40,669 bases of DNA. It comes from Lachnospiraceae bacterium. Its GTDB lineage: Bacteria; Bacillota; Clostridia; Lachnospirales; Lachnospiraceae. The position numbers were made by a program, and so were the translations under genes. The stretch is from positions 1-40,669 of the forward strand of contig JAILGL010000167.1 in the NCBI GenBank assembly GCA_024696825.1, in the 5' to 3' direction. Below are positions 33,313 through 40,459 of the stretch, piece after piece; position 1 is the stretch's first letter; each line of letters starts with the position of its first letter. Under the pieces are notes generated by a model. That model made no database searches. It had not been told where the DNA came from and worked only from the letters and a program-made list of their open reading frames with translations.

Positions 33313-33362
33313 GGCATTCCTCCGTTATTTATGGTTTGGCATTCCTTAGTTGTTTATGGTTT
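33313..33362 (-). repeat. 25-bp tandem duplication spanning the pspA/UDPGP junction
   Basis: 33313-33337 and 33338-33362 are the same 25-bp unit (plus strand begins GGCATTCCT and ends TTTATGGTTT) with 22 of 25 identical. On the minus strand the gene-proximal copy holds the functional GGAGG of the UDP-sugar pyrophosphorylase gene; in the distal copy the same place reads TAAGG. The duplication starts at the last base of the pspA stop codon and fills the entire gap. Confidence 0.9.
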
Positions 33363-34054
33363 TACTGAGCAGGTGAGCTTTTACCCATCTTCTTAAGGAG
33401 TTCGTCTAACTCCTCATCAACCTTTGTTTTGGAACCTCCGCCAATATAGAAATCAGCCAGATCCTCGTCCTTTTCTCTTTTTTCATTAAGCTCTGCTTCA
33501 CTTGTAGCCTGATCAAGCATCTGATCAGCCTTCTTTTCCATTCTGTCAAAGGCCTGCTTACTGCCCTCAGCCTTATCAGTTCCACCTACAATCTTATTAA
33601 CCTTTTGCTGAACCTTTGCAGTTGCAACCTTACTTAAGATAGCATCCTTTCTAATCTCTAAGGAATCAATATCTGCTGTAAGCTTGTCATACATTTTCTG
33701 CATTTTCTCTGAGTTTTCATGAGCTGTATCATAGGTTTTCTGCAGGGAAGCCTGATTCTCTTCATATTGCTGCTTCTTAGCTATAAGCTTTTTGGCATCC
33801 TCAATATTGTCCTGGAGAACAGCAGCCTGAGCTGCTTCCTCAAACTTTTTAACCATAGCTGCATTATCATCAAGCTGTCTCTTAGCGCGCTTCTCATCAG
33901 CCATAACAACTGCAGTTTCTTTTCTAACAGTTGCAAGGTCTTCCTTTAAGCCTCTAAGAGTCTGCTCAATCATCTTAGCAGGGTCTTCAGCCTTGTCTAA
34001 GAGAGCATTAATATTACTTTTCATTATTTCTGTAAATCTGTTTAAAATACCCAT
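33362..34054 (-). CDS. PspA/IM30 (Vipp1) family protein
   Basis: Membrane-associated coiled-coil protein of the phage-shock/ESCRT-III-like family that stabilises stressed cytoplasmic membrane. The 230 residues begin MGILNRFTEIMKSNINALLDKAEDPAKMIEQ, an amphipathic helix followed by the signature dimer contact AEDPxKM. A long coiled coil comes next (about 25-190, rich in Lys, Glu and Ala), then a short linker and a C-terminal helix ending KVDEELDELLKKMG. Length and N-terminus fit PspA/LiaH-type proteins. AGGAGG lies before the ATG. No PspF, PspB/C or LiaRS genes are nearby; instead it is linked to a VWA protein, a small membrane protein and a UDP-sugar pyrophosphorylase on the same strand. Confidence 0.93.
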   Translation of the reverse strand: MGILNRFTEIMKSNINALLDKAEDPAKMIEQTLRGLKEDLATVRKETAVVMADEKRAKRQLDDNAAMVKKFEEAAQAAVLQDNIEDAKKLIAKKQQYEENQASLQKTYDTAHENSEKMQKMYDKLTADIDSLEIRKDAILSKVATAKVQQKVNKIVGGTDKAEGSKQAFDRMEKKADQMLDQATSEAELNEKREKDEDLADFYIGGGSKTKVDEELDELLKKMGKSSPAQ

Positions 34055-34146
34055 AGTTACCTCCTAAATATTTTATTATACGGATAATTATTTTAATGTT
34101 TATAAATGTTAATGTAACCGGTAAGTTCAATCATAAATATATATGA

Positions 34147-35820
34147 TTAAAGGTTACTGTTAAATAAGTTCTTAATCTGATAAATAATATCGTCGCTGTC
34201 AGCCTTAATGCTTGCAGCTTCATTTATCTTTGAAACTGACTGCATGGCGTTAGTATCAGCATCCTCACCATAGCTTATGGTATATACAGGAATTTCTAAT
34301 TTCTTAAGGGCAGGAGTTATGGTGCTGAGATTATAGCCTGTATTAGCCTGTCCGTCGCTTAAAAGGAAGATAACGCATTTTGCATTCGGGCTATCCTTCT
34401 TAGCCTTTTCAATCATATCCATAGCTACAACTAAGGCATCATAGCTTGCAGTGTTACCATTAGCCTGCATGTTGTCTATGGAGCCCTGGAAAAAGGCCTT
34501 TTGATTAAGGTCAAATTTTTTAATAGGAACCTCGATGCTAACCGTGGAAGAGTAGGATATAAGGCCTACCTGGTTAGTTTCATTAATGTATTTCATACCA
34601 TTTGAAAGGGAGCTCTTAAGCTGGTTAAGTGGCTCTCCATACATACTTCCGCTGACGTCAGCTACGAATACGGCGATAATGGATTTTCCACCATCCTTTT
34701 CCTGCTTATAGATGGAAAGAGCATTTTTAACATCCTTACCTGTAATCTTTAAATCTGACTTGTAATCTAAGTTATTGTTAAAGCCTTTATTAGTGGCTGC
34801 CTTCTGGTTTTCATCATTAACGCAATATTTTGTAAAATCCTCTAATGCGGCCTTCTTATCGTCGTTTAGACCGCTGCATTCATACATTGGATTATCGTGT
34901 CTTACACCAAATGGAATGAATTTAAAATTACTCTTTAATTCTTTATCCTGGATAAAGGACTGGTACTCCATAGTCATTCCGTCAAGAGAACCTGAAGCGT
35001 TACTGTCACGCATCTGCATGGTGTTAGTTGCTACATATGGAATGTTCTTCTGGAACTTTGAAAATGCTTCCTTGGAAGCGTCACTTGTAATATCAGGATC
35101 TGCATCCATAAGGATTGTAAGAAGGAGGTTCATACCTGTTGTACTGGCCTGTGGGTTAGTATAACCAACGTTTATCTTACCCTCCTGTACATCCTTAATA
35201 ATTGATTTATAATCGAGATAATCGGTTTTCTTGGAAATAAGAATTCCCGGTACATTTTTTACAACGCTTTTTTCTATTAAGTTAAGCTTTCCACCCTGGA
35301 TAGAAGCATATTCCCCCCAAAGCTCACTGGATGGTGAGAAACCTGTTGGAATGTATTTGCCGGAGATAATATAATCTGCAGCAACACCTGAGCTTATATT
35401 TCTAATGGAAACCTTAACTACCTTACCGTTGATTTTGTGATTTTCATTATTGTATTTCTTTGCTACATCCACCATCCAGGAGTCAGCGCCTTCGCCGGCT
35501 TTTTCAGGTGATGCAAATATTTCGATGTTGATATCACCTGTAGTATTTTCAAGTGATAATGGATATTTGTTAATGTTTGGAATTTCATCGTAAAGAGAAG
35601 CCTGTGATAAATCCACACTACCCTTTACAGGATCCTTGGTGTCGTATTTGACCCTTTTAATAAGGGTGCTAACTTCTTTTTTATCTCCTCCTGAGATTCC
35701 ACCGCTTAAAGGTCCGTTCTTTCCAAATAATCCTGATTTTACTATGGCTGCAATTACTATAGCTATAAGTACAACTACTATAATTACAACTCCTGCTGCA
35801 TTATTCTTTTTTGATTCCAT
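34147..35820 (-). CDS. Membrane-anchored solute-binding-like plus VWA domain protein
   Basis: Probable extracytoplasmic protein of 557 residues with a single N-terminal membrane helix (about 9-27, AAGVVIIVVVLIAIVIAAIV). The middle region (about 90-350) looks like a type 2 periplasmic/solute-binding fold (INIEIFASPEKAGEGADSW, GKYIPTGFSPSSELWGEY). It is followed by a von Willebrand factor A domain (about 380-545) with an intact MIDAS motif DVSGS (Asp388, Ser390, Ser392), a downstream NGNTASYDAL threonine segment and FLLSDGQANTG. Function is unknown; VWA domains bind proteins through a metal ion, so a sensor or assembly role at the cell surface is plausible. AAAGGG lies 7 bases before ATG 35820. 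It sits between the 193-residue membrane protein and the pspA-like gene on one probable transcript. Confidence 0.87.
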   Translation of the reverse strand: MESKKNNAAGVVIIVVVLIAIVIAAIVKSGLFGKNGPLSGGISGGDKKEVSTLIKRVKYDTKDPVKGSVDLSQASLYDEIPNINKYPLSLENTTGDINIEIFASPEKAGEGADSWMVDVAKKYNNENHKINGKVVKVSIRNISSGVAADYIISGKYIPTGFSPSSELWGEYASIQGGKLNLIEKSVVKNVPGILISKKTDYLDYKSIIKDVQEGKINVGYTNPQASTTGMNLLLTILMDADPDITSDASKEAFSKFQKNIPYVATNTMQMRDSNASGSLDGMTMEYQSFIQDKELKSNFKFIPFGVRHDNPMYECSGLNDDKKAALEDFTKYCVNDENQKAATNKGFNNNLDYKSDLKITGKDVKNALSIYKQEKDGGKSIIAVFVADVSGSMYGEPLNQLKSSLSNGMKYINETNQVGLISYSSTVSIEVPIKKFDLNQKAFFQGSIDNMQANGNTASYDALVVAMDMIEKAKKDSPNAKCVIFLLSDGQANTGYNLSTITPALKKLEIPVYTISYGEDADTNAMQSVSKINEAASIKADSDDIIYQIKNLFNSNL

Positions 35821-35878
35821 GTTTTTCCCTTTCTTATACTTTCTTTAAGTTTTTCTTCACTAGTTATTTATATAAAGC

Positions 35879-36460
35879 CTAACGAGGCATTTGAGACTCT
35901 GAGGTAATCTGACGAAGTGATTCAAGTAAGTCGTCGATATGCTTAGTGTCCACATTTTCAGTGCTATTTTCTATCTCTGCCAGCTGATTAATAAGCTCAT
36001 TTATTTTATCCAATGTATTCTCATTCTCAGCACATAGATTATTAAGATTAGCCATATGCTGATTAATACTGTCACGGTCTGCAAAATCACAGGCGTGTAT
36101 GTAATTATTAGCCTTTTCAAAATTGCCTGTAATGGCTATTCTTAAGTCTTCTCCAAGAGAGGTATAGCTCCCCTCTGAGAATTCATTTAATATCTTAAGT
36201 CTGTCATTAATACGAGACTGCTGACCTTCGAAAATAGAAATCTGTCTGGAAAATAGCTTTCCTCTGTCATTTTTTTTCATCTCGTCAAATACATTTCTTT
36301 CGATTTGTGTTTCGTCAGTTGCCTCATTCATGGTCTTTAGGGAATATACAGACCAGGAAAGCCAGGCTACGAGTGTGATAACGAAGATGGGTTTTGGTAG
36401 TACAAAGAAACCTACAAGACACAATAATCCAAGTACTGCCATTATTATATATGTTTTCAA
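35879..36460 (-). CDS. Small membrane protein with coiled-coil cytoplasmic or extracytoplasmic tail
   Basis: Not recognised. The 193-residue protein has two closely spaced N-terminal hydrophobic segments (about 4-20, IIMAVLGLLCLVGFFVL, and about 25-42, FVITLVAWLSWSVYSL), predicting a membrane hairpin. A helical, charged region of about 145 residues with coiled-coil character follows (EGQQSRINDRLKILNEF, NTLDKINELINQLAEIEN). The start is TTG at 36460, supported by AAGGGAG (plus 36468-36474) exactly 7 bases upstream. It is the first gene of the minus-strand group, behind a good promoter at 36503-36531, and is followed 58 bases later by the VWA gene. Its arrangement resembles proteins that tether PspA-type coiled coils to the membrane, but that is inference from context. 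Confidence 0.8.
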   Translation of the reverse strand: MKTYIIMAVLGLLCLVGFFVLPKPIFVITLVAWLSWSVYSLKTMNEATDETQIERNVFDEMKKNDRGKLFSRQISIFEGQQSRINDRLKILNEFSEGSYTSLGEDLRIAITGNFEKANNYIHACDFADRDSINQHMANLNNLCAENENTLDKINELINQLAEIENSTENVDTKHIDDLLESLRQITSESQMPR

Positions 36461-36502
36461 TGTAATTCTCCCTTGTTATTATTAATATTCATAATTAATA
36501 AC

Positions 36503-36531
36503 ATTTTACCATTTTTTCGGCTTTCATACAA
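36503..36531 (-). promoter_or_regulatory. Promoter of the membrane protein/VWA/pspA/UDPGP group (minus strand)
   Basis: Reading the minus strand: TTGTAT (36531-36526), 17-bp spacer, TAAAAT (36508-36503), about 42 bp upstream of the TTG start. No other strong promoter was noticed within the four-gene group. Confidence 0.65.
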
Positions 36532-36576
36532 GAAATTTTGTGGCTTTGAAGGCTTTTTTAATTAGGTTTTATGGAG

Positions 36577-36582
36577 TATAAT
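36577..36582 (+). promoter_or_regulatory. Candidate -10 element of the nucleosidase/radical-SAM gene
   Basis: A perfect TATAAT 36 bases before the ATG. The -35 position holds only a T run (36554-36559), so the promoter is weak or regulated. It is back to back with the minus-strand promoter at 36503-36531. Confidence 0.45.
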
Positions 36583-36617
36583 ACATAGAGAAACTTAAGG
36601 AAAAAGAAGGGGTCGTT

Positions 36618-38591
36618 ATGATTTACATTTTTTCAGCGCTTTATAAAGAGGCAGAGGCCATAATTAAGGCTTATAATTTAAAACAGAATAATGATATAAA
36701 GGGCGTTAGAAGCTATGTGGGAGAGGTTTGTAACGATTCCCTAAAATCTAATATATGTGTCGTGATTACAGGTGTAGGTGAGATAAATGCAGCGGCAGCT
36801 ATTGGTAGTGTTCTTGCCCTAAATAAGCCAAAAGAGGGAGATATATTAATTAACTATGGCTGCGCAGGAAGAAGTGCAGGTGAGGATTTAGAAGGAAAAT
36901 CTAAGGAAGAAGAGAATCTGTTTATAGCTTCTAAGCTAATAGAGAGAAGCACAGAAAAAAGCTTTTATCCTGATATGAGACTTATAAATTCTATTGATAA
37001 TTCTTTAAAGGAGGCAGTGCTTTATACTGAAGCAAAGGTATATAAAAAGAGCCTGTCTAAGGCTGGTTTAACTGTGCTTCATGATATGGAGGGAGCAGCT
37101 ATTTATCAGGTGGGAATTAACTATTTTTCACCTGAAAAAATGATTTTTTTAAAGGTGATTTCTGATGAGGCTGAAGGTGAATTTATAAGTAAGGAAGCCT
37201 TGGGTAAATTAATGGAAAAGGCTTTTAAAAGAGTGAAAGCTTTAGTGGATTCTTTACTTAAAATTACAGGTGAAAAAGTAAGTGATAATTTAAGCGAAAA
37301 TTTAAGTGAAAACGAAGAAAAATCAAGTGATTTTTTGGAGAAGATTTCTTTCGAATTAAAATGCTCTGAGACCATGAAAATACAGCTAAAACAGCTTATT
37401 TGCTATGCTAAAAATAAGGGCATAAATTATAAAAAAATAATAGAAGAATATAGAGATAATAATAGCCTTCCCGTTAAGAGTAAAAGAGAAGGAAAGGTTT
37501 TATTAAATGAATTAGAAAATAAGTTTATTTATGAAAATAGTTCTAAGAGAAATGTAGAAAAAAGCTTTCAAAAAATAACGCCCCGTACCTTTTCCCATAT
37601 ATATGTGGAGAAGAGGGTATTAGAGCATGATAATACCAAAAGAATTTTAGAAAAATTTCCGGGAAGTAAGGTAATTATAATAAAGCATTATAAGGATATT
37701 TTTTGCAGGAAAAATCAAAATATAAAAATGCAATGTGAGAGTCCTGAGTTAATTCTTGCAGGTAAGTATGAGAATCTTATATACAAGGGGGCACCCGTTT
37801 GCCAAAGCTTTGGAAATGAGCATTTTTATTATACCTCCTGCGTTATGAATTGCATTTATAATTGTGAATATTGTTATCTTAAGGGAATGTATCCGTCGGG
37901 ACATATGGTAATATTTGTAAATCTTGAAGATACATTTTTAAGGGTTAGAGAAATACTAAAGGAGCACGATGCCTATATCTGTATATCCTATGATACTGAC
38001 CTTATGGCAGTTGAGGGAATTACAGGCTTTGTAAAAAAGTGGGTTGAATTTGTGGAGGAGGTAAATTATACAGAGGACCTTCATAATCTAAAGCTTGAGA
38101 TAAGGACAAAGTGCGGAAGAACAGACCTTTGGGAAGGATTTAAGGCGGATAAAAATATTATATTTGCATTTACCCTTTCTCCTCAAAAAATCATTGATTT
38201 ATACGAGAAAAAGGCAGCCAGCATGGATGAGAGGATAAAGTCTGCAGCTCTTGCTCTAAAAAAAGGCTTTAATGTAAGGCTTTGCATCGATCCAATTATT
38301 TATGACTCAGATTGGAAAAAGATATATGGTGAGCTTATAAATAGCATTGAGGAGAATATAGAGGTAGACAGGCTTTATGATGTATCTGTAGGCTCATTTA
38401 GAATATCTCAGGATTATCTTAAAAATATAAGGAGAGTTTTACCGGATTCAGATATAACCTGGTTTCCTTATGAAAATGAGGATAAGGTCTATCACTATCC
38501 AAGGAATATTATGAATGAGATGGAAGAGTATGTGGAAAATGGTCTTATAAAAATAGGTCTTAATAATAAGATTTATAAGTGGAAGGAGTAG
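36618..38591 (+). CDS. Fusion of MTA/SAH-type nucleosidase with spore-photoproduct-lyase-like radical SAM domain
   Basis: Two-domain protein of 657 residues. Residues about 1-215 resemble 5'-methylthioadenosine/S-adenosylhomocysteine nucleosidase: IFSALYKEAEAI (Glu11 in the place of the general acid-side Glu), TGVGEINAAAAIGSVL, HDMEGAAIYQ (Glu158) and LKVISDEAE (Asp183), so the three catalytic acidic positions are kept, although part of the middle of the domain is shortened. A hydrophilic linker with short SENLSEN repeats (about 215-330) leads to a domain like spore photoproduct lyase, with the radical-SAM cluster motif CxxxCxxC (Cys412, 416, 419) in CIYNCEYCYLKG and an additional Cys408. By hand alignment the hydrogen-donor Cys of true lyases seems displaced (Cys455 region, ICISYDTD), so the substrate may differ. 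It shares a transcript with the SDR gene, which begins six bases after its stop codon. Confidence 0.85.
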   Translation: MIYIFSALYKEAEAIIKAYNLKQNNDIKGVRSYVGEVCNDSLKSNICVVITGVGEINAAAAIGSVLALNKPKEGDILINYGCAGRSAGEDLEGKSKEEENLFIASKLIERSTEKSFYPDMRLINSIDNSLKEAVLYTEAKVYKKSLSKAGLTVLHDMEGAAIYQVGINYFSPEKMIFLKVISDEAEGEFISKEALGKLMEKAFKRVKALVDSLLKITGEKVSDNLSENLSENEEKSSDFLEKISFELKCSETMKIQLKQLICYAKNKGINYKKIIEEYRDNNSLPVKSKREGKVLLNELENKFIYENSSKRNVEKSFQKITPRTFSHIYVEKRVLEHDNTKRILEKFPGSKVIIIKHYKDIFCRKNQNIKMQCESPELILAGKYENLIYKGAPVCQSFGNEHFYYTSCVMNCIYNCEYCYLKGMYPSGHMVIFVNLEDTFLRVREILKEHDAYICISYDTDLMAVEGITGFVKKWVEFVEEVNYTEDLHNLKLEIRTKCGRTDLWEGFKADKNIIFAFTLSPQKIIDLYEKKAASMDERIKSAALALKKGFNVRLCIDPIIYDSDWKKIYGELINSIEENIEVDRLYDVSVGSFRISQDYLKNIRRVLPDSDITWFPYENEDKVYHYPRNIMNEMEEYVENGLIKIGLNNKIYKWKE

Positions 38592-38597
38592 TTTTTA

Positions 38598-39353
38598 ATG
38601 GAAAATAATAATATAAAGGAAAGTTGTGTAAAGGCCATAGTTACAGGGGCTTCATCAGGTATAGGTCTTGAGATTACAAGGCTTCTTTTGGAAAATAATT
38701 ATATAGTTTATGGCTTTGGAAAAAGCTTTAATAAAGGTGACAGTAGCAGTAAAATAATTAATGATTTGGAAGAAAAATTCGGAGAAAGATTTATAAAGAT
38801 TGAGTGTGATTTAAGGGATACCTCTGATTTAGTAAAAGCTGTAAAAGACATTAATAAAAACCATGATATTTCTGTACTTATAAATAACGCAGGAGTAGGC
38901 TATTACGGCCTTCATGAGGAGCTTAATTCCGAGAAAATTATGGAGATGGTAAGAGTTAACTTGGAGGTTCCAATGCTTCTAACCAATCTTCTTCTTCGAG
39001 ACTTAAAAAATAACGAAGGTCATGTTATAAATATTAGTTCCATAACTGCGACTAAGGACAATCCTCATGGCTGCGCCTATGGGGCTACTAAGGCAGGATT
39101 ATTAAGCTTTTCTAAAAGTCTCTTTGAGGAAAATAGAAAATATGGTTTAAGAGTAACCTGTATATCACCTGATATGACAGATACAAATCTTTATAGAAAT
39201 GCTGATTTTACTGCAGATGGGGAGTTAATGGCACATTTAGAACCTGTAGAAGTAGCTAAGGCCTGCCTTTATGCATTGAATGGACGTAAAGGAATGGTGC
39301 TTACAGATATCACCTTAAGACCTCAGCTTCATAGAATCAGTAAAAAGAAATAA
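38598..39353 (+). CDS. Short-chain dehydrogenase/reductase (SDR)
   Basis: NAD(P)-dependent oxidoreductase of the classical SDR family, 251 residues. It has the Rossmann glycine motif VTGASSGIGLEI (about 16-27), the stabilising NNAGVGYYG motif, the catalytic Ser in NISSITAT, and the Tyr-x3-Lys pair in AYGATKAGLL (Tyr161, Lys165). Substrate cannot be predicted. The N-terminus carries about a dozen extra polar residues before the first strand. The ribosome site AAGGAG (38583-38588) overlaps the end of the upstream nucleosidase/radical-SAM gene, and only six bases separate the two, so expression is almost certainly coupled. It converges with the XRE gene; I see no obvious hairpin terminator in the 14 bases between them. 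Confidence 0.92.
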   Translation: MENNNIKESCVKAIVTGASSGIGLEITRLLLENNYIVYGFGKSFNKGDSSSKIINDLEEKFGERFIKIECDLRDTSDLVKAVKDINKNHDISVLINNAGVGYYGLHEELNSEKIMEMVRVNLEVPMLLTNLLLRDLKNNEGHVINISSITATKDNPHGCAYGATKAGLLSFSKSLFEENRKYGLRVTCISPDMTDTNLYRNADFTADGELMAHLEPVEVAKACLYALNGRKGMVLTDITLRPQLHRISKKK

Positions 39354-39367
39354 CTATTTTCATAGGT

Positions 39368-39688
39368 TTACATCCAGTAATCATGCATGGATTTTAAGAA
39401 TTCAATAAGTCTTCGCTGTTGTTTTTCAGTGAAGACAGAGGTTTCTTCCAATAATTCCTGCTGAGCCTCAGTTAGTTCCATTGGATCATTTTTTTCAGCA
39501 AAAAACTGTGAAAGCGTTATGTTAAATGCATTACAAATCTTATCCAGTGAGGCAACACTTGGATTAATATTTTTGGTAAACCATGAATTAATGGTGGACT
39601 GAGATATGCCTGAATATTCAGCCAGTTCATACTCACTCCATCCCTTTAATTTTTTATAATAGGTGATTTTGTCTAAAATGTTAATCAT
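39368..39688 (-). CDS. XRE-family transcriptional regulator
   Basis: DNA-binding repressor or activator of 106 residues. The helix-turn-helix occupies about residues 5-60 (ITYYKKLKGWSEYELAEYSG, then ISQSTINSWFTKNINPSVASL for the recognition part), followed by LDKICNAFNITLSQFF, typical of Cro/CI-type proteins. The C-terminal tail (about 68-106) is helical, rich in Glu and Gln, and may dimerise. AAAGGAG precedes the ATG on the minus strand. It is divergent from the flavin-reductase-like gene, and two similar 17-bp palindromes lie in the 179-bp gap, so it probably regulates itself and its neighbour. Confidence 0.92.
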   Translation of the reverse strand: MINILDKITYYKKLKGWSEYELAEYSGISQSTINSWFTKNINPSVASLDKICNAFNITLSQFFAEKNDPMELTEAQQELLEETSVFTEKQQRRLIEFLKSMHDYWM

Positions 39689-39738
39689 AATATTATAACT
39701 CCTTTTTTTAATAAATTAGCTTAGCGTGCTATGATTTA

Positions 39739-39798
39739 TCGTTATGATATAACGAAAGAATTGAGCATTTAATGGGAATAATCGTTCTTTTATAACGA
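39739..39798. promoter_or_regulatory. Two 17-bp palindromic operators for the XRE regulator
   Basis: TCGTTATGATATAACGA (39739-39755) is a perfect 7-bp inverted repeat with a 3-bp spacer. TCGTTCTTTTATAACGA (39782-39798) is the same design with one mismatch in the arms. Their centres are 43 bp apart, about four helical turns, so two bound dimers could face the same side. The second site abuts the -35 of the plus-strand promoter; the first lies about 50 bp before the XRE start codon. Confidence 0.75.
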
Positions 39799-39807
39799 AT
39801 AATTGTT

Positions 39808-39835
39808 TTGTTAAAAATAGGATTTATGTTATAAT
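39808..39835 (+). promoter_or_regulatory. Promoter of the flavin-reductase-like gene
   Basis: TTGTTA (39808-39813), 16-bp spacer, extended -10 TGTTATAAT with TATAAT at 39830-39835. The nearer XRE palindrome ends 10 bp upstream of the -35. Confidence 0.65.
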
Positions 39836-39867
39836 CTCTTTATATTTATGAAATGGAGGAATTTTAA

Positions 39868-40344
39868 ATGGAGTTTAATACAGATATTTTTAAGCAGTTT
39901 GATAAGAAATGGGCACTTCTTACAGCAGGTAAGGAAGATAATTTTAATACTATGACTATAAGCTGGGGAGGACTTGGAACTCTTTGGAATAAGCCGGTTG
40001 CAACAGTTTATGTAAGAGAGTCAAGACTTACTCATGAATATATGGATAAGGAAGAGTATTTTACTGTTAGCTTTTATCCTGAAAGTCTTAAGGAAATTCT
40101 TTCTGTAATGGGATCTAAGTCTGGAAGAGACATTGATAAGATGAACTATGAAGGTCTTACTAAGGTGAAAGCAGGAGAGAGTGTTAGCTTTAAGGAAGCA
40201 GAGGTTACTCTCGTATGTAAAAAGCTTTATATGGGAGCTTTAGATGTTAGTAAGATGCCTGAAGATGTTCAGAAGAGCGCATATGCAGCAGGAGATCCTC
40301 ATGATATGTATATCGGTGAGGTTGTAGATATTATAAGGGCTTAA
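39868..40344 (+). CDS. Flavin reductase-like domain protein
   Basis: Small protein of 158 residues with the split-barrel FMN-binding fold of flavin reductases: NTMTISWGGLGTLWNKPVATVYVR near residues 26-50 (the FMN phosphate region), then THEYMDKEEYFTVSFYP and a C-terminal YIGEVVDIIRA strand. It probably binds FMN and reduces flavin, or supplies electrons to an unknown partner; the reaction is not determined. GGAGG lies just before ATG 39868. Its promoter carries an XRE palindrome, and the regulator gene is divergent, so it is likely under that protein's control. A hairpin terminator follows, so it is a single-gene unit. Confidence 0.87.
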   Translation: MEFNTDIFKQFDKKWALLTAGKEDNFNTMTISWGGLGTLWNKPVATVYVRESRLTHEYMDKEEYFTVSFYPESLKEILSVMGSKSGRDIDKMNYEGLTKVKAGESVSFKEAEVTLVCKKLYMGALDVSKMPEDVQKSAYAAGDPHDMYIGEVVDIIRA

Positions 40345-40374
40345 ATCTTTTACTAATTAATATAATAAGAAAGT

Positions 40375-40424
40375 AAAAAGGCTAATCATAATGAAGCAGT
40401 AATGCTTATTCATGGTTAGCCTTT
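40375..40424. terminator. Bidirectional intrinsic terminator
   Basis: AAAGGCTAATCAT (40377-40389) pairs with ATGGTTAGCCTTT (40412-40424, one wobble) and an inner AAGC/GCTT stem. T residues follow on the plus side (CCTTTATTATT), and the A run at 40375-40379 supplies a T run on the minus strand, so it can also end the azlD-like transcript. Confidence 0.85.
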
Positions 40425-40459
40425 ATTATTGGTCCTTATTTAATTGTTTTTTTAAAAAA

